Assembly (NCBI GenBank): GCA_030549335.1
Contig: CM060195.1
Coordinates: 9,143,501 to 9,207,500 of the forward strand
Reading direction: 5' to 3'
Origin: Pontederia crassipes
Taxonomy: Eukaryota; Streptophyta; Magnoliopsida; Commelinales; Pontederiaceae
DNA: 64,000 nucleotides
Under the pieces are notes generated by a model. That model searched no databases and was not told where the DNA came from. It saw only the letters and a list, made by a program, of their open reading frames with translations. The first letter of the stretch is position 1, and each line of letters starts with the position of its first letter. Below, in pieces: positions 1-11,267 of the stretch. The translations under genes and the position numbers were made by a program.

Positions 1-336
1 TCTAATAATATCATAGACAAATATTGATTCAAAGTTCAGTATATAAAATTGTCCAATTCAAATAAAACATTTTATATCTTTACTCTTTTATACATAACTT
101 TTCATACTAGTTTTCAAATGAGATGATATTTGATTCTCCATAAAGATAAGAGAATTATCTATAAATTTTATATTCACCCATTAATCTAAATCTCGTGAGA
201 ACATAAAGAAATATTAATCAAAAGATTAATGCATGAAGCAACTCATTTCTATTTAAACTATTTTGACATTTTAAATATAACTCTAATCTTTCGAGGTTTG
301 TATCATTAAAACATAATCATATAGGGCATAAAAACT
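1..336. other. AT-rich intergenic DNA, nothing recognised
   Basis: The stretch is AT-rich with no coding signal, repeat or RNA gene that I can recognise. It leads directly into a decayed Ty3/gypsy gag fragment, so it is probably part of the same degraded retroelement. Confidence 0.5.
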
Positions 337-560
337 TTGCTCCAACAGGACCTAGCTAAAAGGTCTCTCAGAGGCACCACCCCAAGTATAGTGGGACCAA
401 GGATTGCTGCCAATAATTTTGAGTTGAAGACTAGGCTCATTCAAATGGTGCAATTGAATCAGTTTAGAGGGGAACGCGATGAAGACCTATCTCAAGACGT
501 TCTCAAGATGAATATAGGAACTCCAACTGGCCTCTCGGCTTGTATTGAATTTCCTTTGAT
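337..560 (+). pseudogene. Ty3/gypsy retrotransposon gag fragment
   Basis: The translation contains the segments ANNFELKTRLIQMVQ and NQFRGERDEDLSQ. These match the start of the plant Ty3/gypsy gag (retrotrans_gag) domain, whose usual form is NNFELKP.LI.MVQ.N.F.G...EDP..H. After about residue 55 the similarity fades and the expected LFPFSL.D.A..WL block cannot be followed in one frame, so the copy is truncated or frameshifted. No protease, RT or integrase of this element follows. The assignment rests on the conserved N-terminal block only; I see no LTR paired with it. Confidence 0.6.
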
Positions 561-639
561 TAAGATAACCCTTTCGAGCGAGAGATCTCTACGACAGGAT
601 TCGCGAAGCCTATTGCGTTCAAGCAGGAAATTTTCTTGA

Positions 640-2490
640 TAGGATTGAGGAGCATGATGCTCGATGGCGTCTCTAAACGTAGTTTTGTATCTGTTTGTCT
701 TCTCGCCTCATCCACAGAGACAAAGTGTGATAATCCCCTCTCGGGTTAGACATCATCAGATCAATAAAGAAAAAACAATAGAATCAACGAAGGATGGATG
801 GCACAACAAAACTAAGGAACGAAACAAGTTCCACTCCAACAAATGCAGCTCACGATTCCTCTACAGGTGATTAGGTTCCGGCTCTTGACGTGCATATAGA
901 ACCTAAACTAGTAGCTTTCCTCTCAAGTGAGAAAACGTATGAGTATGCGTTGCCTGAATGAAAGAGCTATTGTCCACAATCATAAAAACACAAACATCAC
1001 ATCCAAGGAATTCATTCGAATGCAGAGTGATAACTACATTCGGACACCGCCTCTCGACGTTTATCTGAACAAGGGATGTGATTTCCTTCTTGGGTTGCAT
1101 TGGAAGTTCCTCAGCTCAATGATATCTAAAGCTCATTGCAATGAATCAATCAAGGGAAAATAGGCAATGCAGCACGAAACAAAGCAAAAAAAAACCAATC
1201 CATCTATCATTGCATACAAACGAGAGATAGAGCGAAGAACAAAAACATACCAAATTCAATATCCCCCAGCCTTAGTTGGCTGGTTAGTTACAACAAGTGC
1301 GTTCATGAGTGACACAACATTCCACATCACACATAAAACCATCATTCAAGAAGTTGTTCTCGAGATCAAAGCCTCTACCTCTCAAAATAGTGTCTCCTCC
1401 CATAACTCTAGCCAAAAAGAACTCTCCTCACTCTTTTGCCTTGTTTTCCTTTATATAGTTCCCCTATCCCTTTCTTCAAGTTGTCCATTTTTCTTTTTGT
1501 ATTATTCACTTCTAGTGCCTCCAAACACTCAAAGGAAGCTTCCTACCTATCATGAGTAAAGCAATTGTCGGTTGGTCCCCTTTTCTTCTTGCTGTTGGTT
1601 GTTTGAGCCGGTATATTGGAGCAAGCTGGCCATTTCTCTCCTTCCAAAAATCGCCAATTGAATAATTGGGACAAGCACAGATATCTTCAGCTATTGTAAA
1701 ATGAGCTTCTACTATGGCTGGACTGGAGCTCCTACATAAAGATAAGGTGCAAAGGATGATACAAATCAAAATCTTTTTAGCAAATAAAAGAAGTTGGATG
1801 TGGAGAAGTATAAGTTTCAGCATTTGAGTATGAAGCATGCATCAAAAATAAAAATCATAACCATTTATAGAACAAAATCATGTTGAACCACATTGAAAAC
1901 ATATGCAAAATTTCTCCACATCACCACTATCACGTCGTGCATGCAATGGAATGCATTGATCGCATATCCACAATGCACGCAATCACACATATCTCACACA
2001 TGATCCCACATCATATGCATGAAGATGCATGTGTGATCACGCATCCTACAAGTGCATCGTACGTAAAAATACGCGTGCGATCATGTGTCTTGCACGAGCA
2101 CCCGTGCTTGCAAGTGTGCACCTGCTGTCCAAGTGGGCAACACATGCAACCCACTATTGAGCCCAAAGGAGCATTCCAATAGTTTAAGTAAAAGATTAAT
2201 GTTAATTCATTGGAGTTTCCTAGTCATGACAAAGTTTATCTCTTGGATATTCGATATCGCTTACACCACAATTGATGTAGACTTCCCTTTTAGTGTATAC
2301 TTTAGCTCTCAAAGACTCAATCTTCCTTACATCATTTGATTATCATCAAGATATTCAACACATTCAAGCATGTGGCATATTTTAAACTAGGTTATAATTG
2401 TACATGCTAGTCGTGATTATGTTGCATCAATCAATTATTCGAAATAAATCTAAATATTATCATAATTGAAAATTAATTAATTAATGCTTG
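640..2490. other. Unassigned DNA, probably old retroelement sequence
   Basis: Several short open frames occur here but none shows a known domain or plausible composition. Bases about 1930-2140 are unusually rich in TGCA/ATGCAT words (dense GCATGC, TGCACG, GTGCAT), a texture common in LTRs. I could not define ends. Nothing else is recognisable. Confidence 0.35.
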
Positions 2491-3561
2491 GGTTATGACA
2501 TAAATAAAACCATTAGAGAAATTTATTGTTCATGATTCCAGTCTAAAGGCCCATTATGATCAGAAGGGGGTTGTTATGTTTAGCTCTAGGTCACTATGAT
2601 TTGATTGTAGGGCCATTCCCAAACGTTTCATTCACCGGATTCCATTGCTTGTGAGTTACGGTCATTATTGTGCACTACGATTTGGTCGTAGTGCACTTCT
2701 TGAAGATGCAACTTTCGAGAGAGTATCTCACGACTCATGATAATGATTTCATAGCCATGAAATATGCTTTTTCTAAATCCTGACTTGTCCTGACCCTGAC
2801 ACGAATATTTCCCTTTGAGCTCATTTGTTACAGTCTATGATCTAGAATTCACGGCCCCATGATTTTGACTCATAATATGGAAGTTATGAGTTTCCAGGTT
2901 TTGCCAAATTTCATGGTCAGTAACTTTTTTATTACAGTATTCACAATGGCATAACTTACAATTTGGATCTTCATGCCCCTAATAGTAGGTTTTATATTCG
3001 CCGATGTATTTTTGCACGGCCTATAATACGATATCACGGCTCATAAAATTGACCCATCCATTCCCGAACTAGCTAATTAATTCCTTTTTTTACATATCAA
3101 ACCCCGGACTATTCTAATTGAATCTAGAGTTCTTAAGGGTGATTACTATGCATTTAGACAGTTTATAATTAAGAATCATAATGTGTTGCGACAATTAAAT
3201 CAATCAATGAAAGAAAATATGCAATATTCGAATTTCACTTGTCAAATATGAAGGGATGTTCTTAAAATGTCAATTCAATCAAAGATAAAATCATTAGGGA
3301 GAAATAATATTTTGGATCCACTCAAATATATTTTTTGAATATATGTTAAAACCTTATAATCATATCTCCTTCCTTCTTCTCTTCTTTCTTAGTCTCTTTG
3401 CTTCGTAGAAATTTGGATCTCTTCGGGACCTTTGATGGCTGGTGTTGAGTGGTTAGGTGGAAGAGAGGGTTAGGACATTGGTTAGGCTTTTGTACTTGGG
3501 TGCAATTAATTAGGTTTAGTCAATTTGGCTTAAGCGGGCTTCACTTAAGTTGGGATATTAC
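2490..3561 (-). repeat. Ty3/gypsy-like LTR remnant (left end undefined)
   Basis: Read on the minus strand, position 3561 begins TGTAATATCCCAACTTAAG, the usual start of plant Ty3/gypsy LTRs (TGTAAYAYCC). It is followed by text rich in AAGCCC, CTAACC and CTCTCTTCC, as in the LTR that starts at 62900. Inside it, bases about 2668-2694 contain a hairpin (GTGCACTACGA / TCGTAGTGCAC). I cannot find the other LTR end, a TSD or an internal domain, so the left boundary is a guess. Confidence 0.35.
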
Positions 3562-3791
3562 ACCTCCTGCATCTGGACGTAGGTTGTAACAGCAAGGGTT
3601 GAAGTAACAATGGCTGAAGCAAAGAGATGCATAATGGCATAGCAAAAGAAGTGAGCAGAAAATGTGTAGTAGAACAGAGACAAAAAGGAAAGGAAAAAAG
3701 ACGAGTGCGTTCGTGGTGGACAAAGGAGAGCTCTTAGGGGGTTTGTAAAAGGCCATCCTTCGCTTGCTTTGCTGTCTGAGGTATGCGGATG

Positions 3792-3796
3792 TAGAT
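3792..3796. repeat. Target-site duplication TAGAT, left copy
   Basis: TAGAT directly precedes the left LTR end and is repeated at 11263-11267 directly after the right LTR end. It is the 5 bp duplication expected for an LTR-retrotransposon integration and fixes both element boundaries. Confidence 0.85.
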
Positions 3797-4834
3797 TATA
3801 GGATCGAAAGCACCAAGAGGGGGATTGAATTGGTATATAAAAATCTTTTCGCAAAAATATTTTTGAAAAATCAATAAAAAAAATCATAAACAAATAACAA
3901 TAAAAAGTGAGTAAGAGAGCAAACACAGGGAGATATGATATGTTGATGAGGTTCGACCTCAACTCTTTGACCTACGTTCCTGCTCTGACTTCTCGACATC
4001 GACCGTCGGAGATCCACTATCTTTCTCTTTTCTTGTAGAGAGAGAACAACCCTCTTTACACTTCACACCTTCTTCTTCGCTCAAGAGGCAATACGCACCT
4101 CTTATACAACGAGCCTTCAATTTGACTAGATCAAAGAACAGTGATTCCCTCCAACTCTCTTCTTTTACAAAATATTCTCACACTCAAAGCTTAGAAGAGA
4201 AAAGGAAAGAATTTATAACTTTGGCTCCAGAACTTGAAAGGAACTTTAGAATGATCTTGCTTGCTTGGATGAGTTTTCTTCATGCTTTGGCACTCCTTTT
4301 ATAGGCTTCTACCGGTGAAAAATTCGTCCAAAAATTCTTTCACAATTTTCTCCTTGAAAATAGTCGTTACTGTTCATCTGGCACTATGACTGGACGACTG
4401 GGTTGATCGACCAGTCAATATGACCTTTGCGCCATATCTACAATTTTATGCGTTGTCCGATCAACCGGTCCTTCGACTGATACATCGATCGGTAACATCT
4501 CGATGTTTACCGGTACATCTTGATGTCGACCAGTACATCGGCCGTTATAGTCTCGGCGTCGATCGGTATAGCGTCGTCATTTTTGAATTCACCTGTATTG
4601 ACCGCTCGACTAGTGCAACGACCGGATCGTCGACCGGTATTGTCTCATCATTTCTTTCAATGTTATTAATCGACCGATCTCCATGGCCGATCGACCGGTC
4701 GTATGCTAAATTTTTATTTTTATCATTTTAATTGGCGATTTCTTCTACAAATGAGGTCATATCAATTCTACACCTACATATCATCACTTTTATGTCTAAT
4801 TTGATTTGTTATCGTCAAAACAAGGGATTCAACA
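3797..4834 (-). repeat. 3' LTR of the SIRE-like Copia element
   Basis: In element orientation it starts TGTTGAATCCCTTG and ends CGATCCTATA (CA decayed to TA). It aligns along its whole length with 10293-11262. It is 1038 bp against 970 bp for its partner; most of the difference is a ~60 bp segment around 4380-4435 that the other LTR lacks. The middle (about 4395-4705) carries about ten degenerate copies of a palindromic unit close to TCGACCGGT. Confidence 0.85.
4295..4305 (-). promoter_or_regulatory. TATA box of the 3' LTR
   Basis: CCTATAAAAGG on the minus strand, at the same place in the LTR as the copy at 10792-10802. Confidence 0.5.
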
Positions 4835-4850
4835 ATCTCCCCCTTTTTTA
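4835..4850 (-). other. Polypurine tract before the 3' LTR
   Basis: The minus strand reads AAAAAAGGGGGAGAT directly before the TGTTGAATC start of the 3' LTR. It is the expected second-strand primer. A second, similar tract (AAAAGGGGGAGAA) is at about 5229-5240, near the end of the additional ORF. Confidence 0.8.
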
Positions 4851-5268
4851 TGATGACAAATTAATTGGACGATAAAGAGAGAGAGAAAGAAAGAATATGA
4901 AATGTAAGTAAATAGTGAGCAAGCTCCCCCTTCATTCATGCATATTTCACATTTTTCTCTCCCTAAATAAGTGGCATTTATATTCTCATAATAATTTGGG
5001 ACAATATGAACATATGGCACAAAATAGATATGAAATCAAATAAGGCACATTCATCGTGAAGAAAAAGTCATCACATTACATTCATAAACGATAATACATC
5101 ATGTGTTCATGCACTAACAAATGTGACTGTAGTCACTACAAAAATGATGCACGACACGTAAACACATAGCAGCTAACTAAGGTACATCGAAGAAACTAAA
5201 AATATAACATCATAACATCGTCCCAACTTCTCCCCCTTTTGACATCATCAAAGAGGGAGACAACCCAA

Positions 5269-6623
5269 CTACTCCTCATCGGGACTATCGTCATCTCGAG
5301 CTACGGGCAGAATAAATCCTTGTGATGCATTGTAGGCCTGTAGATAGTCAACAAGGTAACGAGAGTCACGCTCCATCCGTCGAACATGATGATTCATCTG
5401 AGTTACTCGACGGTTCATGGCATCCACCTGCTGTTAAATGGCTGTGAAATCATAGGTGGTATAGGAAGCCGAGTGGGCAGATCCAATATGCTCAGCAGGT
5501 GTCGAAGGTGGAGGGAAGCTGGGGCCAGCCTCCGGTGCAGCTTGAGTGTCCATCGACGCTGAGTGTCCATCGGCATTGACTCTCCATCGGTGGCATCATC
5601 TCCATCGTTAGAATCCATCGATGTTGGCTCGTCAATCCTAAGATGTTTTTAGTGCAAGGTTGGTGAACTGATGACATCAGTGGGGCGGGGTCGGATATAC
5701 TCCTCGTCCATAGGAATGTCGACACGAAAAAGAAGTAAAATCTTAGTGATCCAGGCTTCAAAATATAGATGGTACCGACCATGAACTCATGAGGAGAACT
5801 TCTGGAAGGTGTAATCCATGTGATAGAAAAGAAAATGGCCAAAATGGAGGAACGAGGCATCGTGTATACAGAGACAATGAAGAAAGAATAGGTCAAAGTG
5901 TGTGACATCTGTATAATGTTTGGTTCTAGGAGTAATCATATGACTCAAGATGTGATGTGCCATTTTGATGGTCGGATGAAGATGTCTATAGGCTATTTCG
6001 ATAGTATAGTGGATATCCTGTCCACAAATAATCGTACGAATGTCGTCCGCGATTGGAAGATAATCGAAAGGCTAACCATGGATGACAAATGAATAGAAAT
6101 CAGATAATGAGCACGGAACGCCAAGGACGCGACAAAGATGGTCAAGATCAACATGAATGGGTACTCCAAGGACATAGGCGATGATGGCCTCCCGAGTGAT
6201 CGTCATGTTCACATAGAAATGACGAAAAAGACGAGGATACACACACTCAGTGAGAGAGAGAAGTGGCAACCAACAGATGGTTGCGAATATCTCCTGAACA
6301 TTTAAAATGTTCAGAGCGTCCCAATCAATGGTGTAGACATGTCGGACTTCGCGAGAGGCGTACAAGGCATCAAAACTAGCAAAGACATCCCTGGTGACAA
6401 AGAGATGACTATCAAAATCAGTGGGGAAAGTGGTATGTGATTGACGAGCACGTCCACGGGATCGTCCTCGTCCACGTTGGACAGGAGCGAGTTTAGGTTC
6501 TAGTTCCGTGTCAAGTTCAAGCTCATTTGGGATGACATGAACGCTACCACATGAGCCATAGAAATGACGATAGTGCTAAAAGACTAGCCGAATACGTGAA
6601 TACCCTTCGTCATCGTCGGTCAT
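5269..6623 (-). pseudogene. Additional 3' ORF with plant transposon-protein domain
   Basis: This reading frame lies between RNase H and the 3' LTR, in the same sense as pol. It can be followed from MTDDDEGYSRIRLV (6623) through GRGRSRGRARQ, a globular block with WLPLLSLTECVYPRLFRHFY, NMTITREAIIAYVLGVPI and DLDHLCRVLGVP, then IKMAHHILSHMITPRTKHYT and RPRPTDVIS. It ends in MNRRVTQMNHHVRRMERDSR, a coiled-coil-like tail, with a stop at 5269-5271. This layout resembles the 'putative plant transposon protein' domain (Transposase_32, PF20167). At least three in-frame stops and one frameshift (upstream of about 5520) break it. Its place corresponds to the env-like ORF of SIRE elements, but I see no membrane or signal segment. 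Domain name from memory, not searched; the true start may lie further upstream. Confidence 0.65.
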
Positions 6624-7479
6624 GGATTCAACAATGGTGGATGGTGGTCGGAAGGAACGAAATGGTGGGCAGAAGGAATCGACGATGGCTGCAAGAGGGG
6701 TGACGGGGAGAGGATAACGGTGACAGGGCGGTCGACAAAGAGGTAGAGTGGACGTCGACCAGTCGGAAGGAGGATGAGAGGGCGGTTGCTGGAGGATGGT
6801 CGACAGTGGCTGCTTGTTTCGCCGATAGAGAGGGAGAATATGATGGTTGGTTGAAAGATAAACTAGGATCAAAAGAAGAGAGGACGACGGCAGTGGCTGT
6901 AGACAGAGAGGGTGGTCGAGAGAGATAGAGAGTCATCGGTGATGAAGGAGGGAAGCGAGAGGGCGACTGACGGTGGACAAGGAAAGTGGCGAGGGTGACA
7001 AGGGTTACCGACGAACAGAAGAGGGGGGCGACCAAAATGATGGCGGAAGGAAGGAGCGGTGGCTGGGGCAGCGGTCGAAGGAAAATATTAAAAGGAGGTC
7101 GACCGATCGATCATTCAAATTTTTATACGTGCGCGATTTGTGCATATACCTGTCAACTGGTCATGTCCAGCGGTCAACCGAATAGTTATTTTTGCAATAA
7201 AAAATCCATCGGTTGATGGATGTTCGCCGGGCGTAGTCAAATGCCGGTCGACCAGTGACTCATATCGGTCAACCGATCCTGGTCTGTCAGCCATTTTTCA
7301 CTAATCTTTAAATTTTAATCATTGAGATTTTCGTTCCAAGAATTTATTCCACATAAATGTAAGTGTTGTGCAACACTTTTAATATTCAATTTATGTCAAA
7401 AGTGATATTGCATAACCAAGTCACTTTTACTTAGAATTGATATGCAATCAAGATTTAATCATTCCTAATTCCCTTTTAA
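6624..7479 (-). other. Copia internal spacer between RNase H and extra ORF
   Basis: No clear protein can be followed. Bases 7080-7270 again contain GGTCGACCGATCGA-like words, as in the LTRs of the same element. Frames here are low-complexity (rich in Pro, Ser, Arg) and may include a decayed N-terminus of the extra ORF. Confidence 0.4.
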
Positions 7480-8760
7480 GCATGCAAAATTATTCTTCAC
7501 TCAAGGATTTTGTAAATATGTCTGCAAGTTGAACTTCAGTGGACACGTTCGCAATGTCCTTAAGAGTCAATGTGTTTAGTCCTAGAGTGTTGAATTGGAT
7601 TTTTGATCATTTCTATAGCACTTGTGTTATCACACTTCATGGGTATATTGGAACAATTCACACCATAATCAAGCAATTGTTATTTTACCCATAATATTTG
7701 TGTACAATAACTACCGGTGGCTATATATTTGATCTCGGCGGTAGAAAGTGCAATTAAGTTTTATTTCTTACTAGCCCATGAAATGAGAGAGCTACCAAGA
7801 AAGCAACACATCCCACTAGTGCTTTTTCTATCAACTTTACACCAGATAAAATCTGTGTCGGTATAGCCATGTAATTCAAATGTGAAATTTCTATCATACC
7901 AAATGCCCAAGTTCACATGTATGCTTTAAGCATCGCATAATCCTTTTAATAGAAATTAAATGTAATTCTTTGGGAGCGAATTGAAATCTAGCACATAAGC
8001 ATATACTAAACATGATATTCGGCCTAAATGTCGTTAATCGTCAAATAGAGCAAGCTACATACCTCTGTACCTTTTTTATCAATGGATTTGTCTATTTCAT
8101 CCTAATCCAATTTTGTCGTGCTGCTCATAGGAGTTGTGTTCAGCCTGCATTCGTTCATCCCGAATCTTAAGTAGCTCCCTTGTATACTTTTCTTGGTTGA
8201 AAAAATTCCATCCTTGAATTGTTTCACTTGTATACCTAGAAAGAAGGTAAGCTCTCCTACATGACTCATCTCAAATTCTTTTTGCATAAGAATTTCAAAC
8301 TCTTTATACAACCATTCATTAGTAGCACTATAAACAATATCATCAACATAAATGTGAATTATCAACATGTCATTTTTCAAATGTTTTAAAAATAATGTGA
8401 TGTCAACTTTCTCTTTTTGAAAATCATTTTCAATTAAAAATGAACTCAATTTTTCATACTAAGCTCGAGGAGCTTGTTTCAATCCATAAAGAACTTTTGA
8501 AAGTTTGAAAACATGATTAGGAAAATCTAGATTTTCAAAACCTTGAGGTTGTTCAACATAAACCCCTTCATTTATAAAACCATTTAAAAAAGATGATTTT
8601 ACATCCATTTGAAAAAGTTTAAACCCTTTATAACATGTAAAATCTGAAAGCATTCGAATTGCCTCAAGTCTAGCAACGGAAGCAAAAGTTTCATCAAAAC
8701 TAATCCCTTCAATTTGTGAGTAACCCTTGGCCACTATTCTAGCCTTGTTCCTCACAATGA
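7480..8760 (-). pseudogene. Copia reverse transcriptase and RNase H remnant
   Basis: From 8755 downward the translation shows Copia RT: KARIVAKGYSQIEGISFDET, FQMDVKSSFLNGFINEGVYV, YGLKQAPRA, then a TAG where Trp is expected, YVDDIVYSATN (catalytic YVDD intact) and FFLGIQVKQFKDGIF. RNase H follows in decayed form: SSLISWASKK, ALSTAEIKYIATGS, CDNTSAIEMIKNP and finally LADIFTKSLSEE near 7500. At least two CAA-to-TAA changes interrupt RNase H. Between 8760 and 9250 the linker between integrase and RT has no usable frame. It is non-functional but clearly the pol end of the element. Confidence 0.85.
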
Positions 8761-9253
8761 CACCATTTTCATCTAACTTATTTCGAAATACTTATTTGGT
8801 TCTAATAATGGGATGGTCCTTAGGTCTTTCCATAAGTTTTCACACTTAATTTCTTTCAAAATTGTTTAATTACTCATGCATTGCATTTATCCAATTTGGA
8901 TCTTCAAGTGCTTCATCTATATTGTTGGGTTCAAAATTAGCAAGAAATGCCGAAAAAGCACATAGATTTTTCAAAGAGTTTCTAATTTTTATACCTTTAT
9001 TCATATTACCTATAACTTCTTCAAGTTAATGTAATGAGGCATGTCTCTAATTTCTTGGAATGATTTGGTTTTCCTTAATTCGAGGTTCTTCCATCTCTTC
9101 CACATTTGAAGTGTCAACTTTATCTTCTTCGAAATCCTCATTTTGCACATTATCAAGTTGTCTTTGCACTTCAACTATTTCTTCCTCATCATCATGTGCT
9201 TGCTTGCTCATAAAAAATCATTAGTCTCATTAAATTTAACATTAGTGAATTCT

Positions 9254-10238
9254 TCAACAAAATATTCTTTTATTATACACTCTATAAGCTTTACTTGTAC
9301 TTGAATAATTAAGAAAAATACCATCATCGTATTTGGCATCAAATTTACCTAGTTTATCTTTGACATTCAAAATATAGCATTTACAACCAAAAACCTTGAA
9401 ATAAGAAATATTTAGTTCCTTTCCATACAAAACTTCAAAACAAGTTTTCTTCTCAAGAGGCCTAAGTAGAATCCTATTAAAAACATGGTATGATGTGTTT
9501 ACGACCTCAGCCCAAAAATACTTTGGCAATTTGTTTTCATTTAAAATTGTTTTAACCATTTTTTGTATAGTTCTATTTTTCCTTTCTACTACTCCATCTT
9601 ATTGATGTGTACTAGGAGTAGAAAAGTTATGACTAATTCCATTTTCTTCACAAAACAATTCAAATTTATGATTTTCAAATTCTCCTCCATGATCACTTCT
9701 AATTTTTGAAATTTTTTGTTCAAGTTCATTTTGAATTATTTTTGCAAATTTGAAATATATATTTATTATTTCATCTTTACTAGTAAGAAAAATAGTCCAA
9801 GTGAAATGAGAGAAATTATCAACAATCACAAAAACATATATTTTTCCTCGTAAGCTTACTACATCAATTGGTCCAAATAAATTAAGATGTAAAAATTTCA
9901 AATACCTATGTGTACTAATAACTCCCTTTAATTTAAATGTCTCATTAGCACATTGACAACTAGAAATCCGATTAAACTCAGTAGGATCCAAAGCACAATA
10001 AAAAATATATTTTGCTTTCTAATCAAGTTTTACCAAAAAATCTTTCTCCTTCAGTATATTCTAAAGAAGATTTTTTACGCAAATCAAAACCTTTTTTAAT
10101 GACATCCCACATGTCAATATCAATGGAACACACATATGTTTGCAACATAATTTTTCAATATGCAAAATTAGATGCATTAAAAAGTGGAGGACGATTAATC
10201 GATTGACCTTCGGAAAAACTGAATCCACTTGATGCCAT
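9254..10238 (-). pseudogene. Gag N-terminus fused to integrase (deletion chimera)
   Basis: The first ATG is at 10238, shortly after the primer binding site. Gag begins MASSGFSFSEGQSINRPPLF and continues to FNASNFAY, where an expected Trp is a TGA, then MWDVIKKGF and ALDPTEFNRISSCQ (gag UBN2-type block). At about 9930 it passes without a frame change into integrase: FKLKGVISTHRYLKFLHLNL, then the catalytic-core text VIVDNFSHFTW and DHGGEFENHKF, and after a TAA in place of Gln, DGVVERKNRT and the later integrase part to about 9254. The rest of gag, the CCHC knuckle, protease and the integrase HHCC zinc finger are missing. It is an internal deletion product, not a functional polyprotein. Confidence 0.85.
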
Positions 10239-10278
10239 AGCTCTAAAGATGTTTAAATCTTAAAAATGAGAGCAACCG

Positions 10279-10290
10279 GCTCTGATACCA
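10279..10290 (-). other. Primer binding site, initiator tRNA-Met type
   Basis: The minus strand reads TGGTATCAGAGC two bases after the 5' LTR end. This is the classic plant Copia primer binding site, complementary to the 3' part of initiator methionine tRNA. Confidence 0.9.
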
Positions 10291-10292
10291 AT

Positions 10293-11262
10293 TGTAGGAT
10301 CGAAAGCACCGATAGGGGGTTAATTGGTGTGTAAATTTTTTTTTTTTGTAAAATCACTTTCGAAAAATCAATAAAAAGATCACAAGCAAATAACAAGAAA
10401 AAGTGAGTAAGAGATCAAACACAGAGAGACATGATATGTTGACGAGGTTGGGCCTTAACTCTTTGGCCTATGTCCCCGCTCCGACTTCTCGACCTCGGAG
10501 ATCCACTAGATCCACTATCTTTCTCTTTTCTTGTAGGGAGAGAACAACCCTCTTTAAACCTCACACCTTCTTCTTCGCTCAAGAGGCAAGGCACACCTCT
10601 TATACAAGGAGCTTTCAATCTGATTAAATCAGAGAACAATGATTCCCTCCGACTCTCTTCTTTTACAAAATATTCTAACACAAAGCTTAGAAGAGAAAAG
10701 GGAAGAATTTGCAACTTCGGGCTCAAGAACTTGAAAGGGACTTTAGAATGATTTTGCTTGCTTGGATGAGTTTTCTTCATGCTTTGGTACTCCTTTTATA
10801 GGCTTCTACAAGTGAAAATTTCGTCCAAAAATTCTTTCACAATTTTCATCTGGCACTGCGATTTTATGCGTTGTTCGGTCGACCAGTCCTTCGATCGATA
10901 CATCAACCGGTACATCTCGAAGTCGACTGGTACAATGGTCGGTATAGTCTCAGCGTCAATCGGTATTGCATCGTCTTTTTTGAATTCACATGTACTGATC
11001 GGTCGACCGGTGCAACGATCGGACCGTCGATCGGTATTGTCTCATCATTTCTTTCGTTGTTATCAATCGACTAGTCTCCATGGCCGTTTGATCGGTGGGT
11101 CGACCGGTCGTATGCTAAATTTTTATTTTTAGCATTTTAATTGGTGATTTCTTCTACAAATGAGGTCTTATGAATTCTACACCTGCACATCATCACTTGA
11201 GCATAGATTAGTAACTTTTATGTTCAATTTGATTTGTTATCGTCAAAACGAGGGATTCAACA
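10293..11262 (-). repeat. 5' LTR of the SIRE-like Copia element
   Basis: In element orientation it runs TGTTGAATCCCTCG...CGATCCTACA, the canonical TG...CA ends. It is the partner of 3797-4834 and lies two bases from the primer binding site, which identifies it as the 5' LTR. The LTRs differ at many single bases plus one ~60 bp gap, so the insertion is not recent. Confidence 0.87.
10792..10802 (-). promoter_or_regulatory. TATA box of the 5' LTR
   Basis: The minus strand reads CCTATAAAAGG, a good plant TATA box, inside the 5' LTR. The same word is at 4295-4305 in the 3' LTR, and a similar CCTATAAAAAAA is near 29560 in a related plus-strand LTR. It probably marks the start of retroelement RNA. 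Confidence 0.55.
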
Positions 11263-11267
11263 TAGAT
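11263..11267. repeat. Target-site duplication TAGAT, right copy
   Basis: Perfect match to 3792-3796, adjoining the right LTR end (...GGGATTCAACA). The pre-insertion site would have read ...GCGGATG-TAGAT-TTGTCG. Confidence 0.85.

Larger units (their letters stand above)
3797..11262 (-). mobile_element. SIRE-like Ty1/Copia retrotransposon, full span, defective
   Basis: This 7.47 kb element lies on the minus strand and is bounded by two ~1 kb LTRs. A perfect 5 bp target-site duplication TAGAT sits just outside each end. In element order it has the 5' LTR (10293-11262), a tRNA-Met type primer binding site (10279-10290), a gag start fused to integrase, RT, RNase H, an additional ORF (6623-5269), a polypurine tract (4835-4850) and the 3' LTR (3797-4834). 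Gag N-terminus, YVDD reverse transcriptase and the extra 3' ORF point to the SIRE/Maximus lineage. Every coding part carries stops, and most of gag, all of protease and the integrase zinc finger are deleted, so it cannot act autonomously. Confidence 0.9.

Noticed and set aside
664..1559. Several 65-130 codon frames near the gypsy gag fragment
   Set aside because: None shows retroelement or host protein motifs; composition is like random AT-rich DNA.
5492..5908. 138-codon frame overlapping the extra Copia ORF
   Set aside because: The neighbouring frame continues the domain text (IKMAHHILSHMITP...RPRPTDVIS), so this frame is a shadow.
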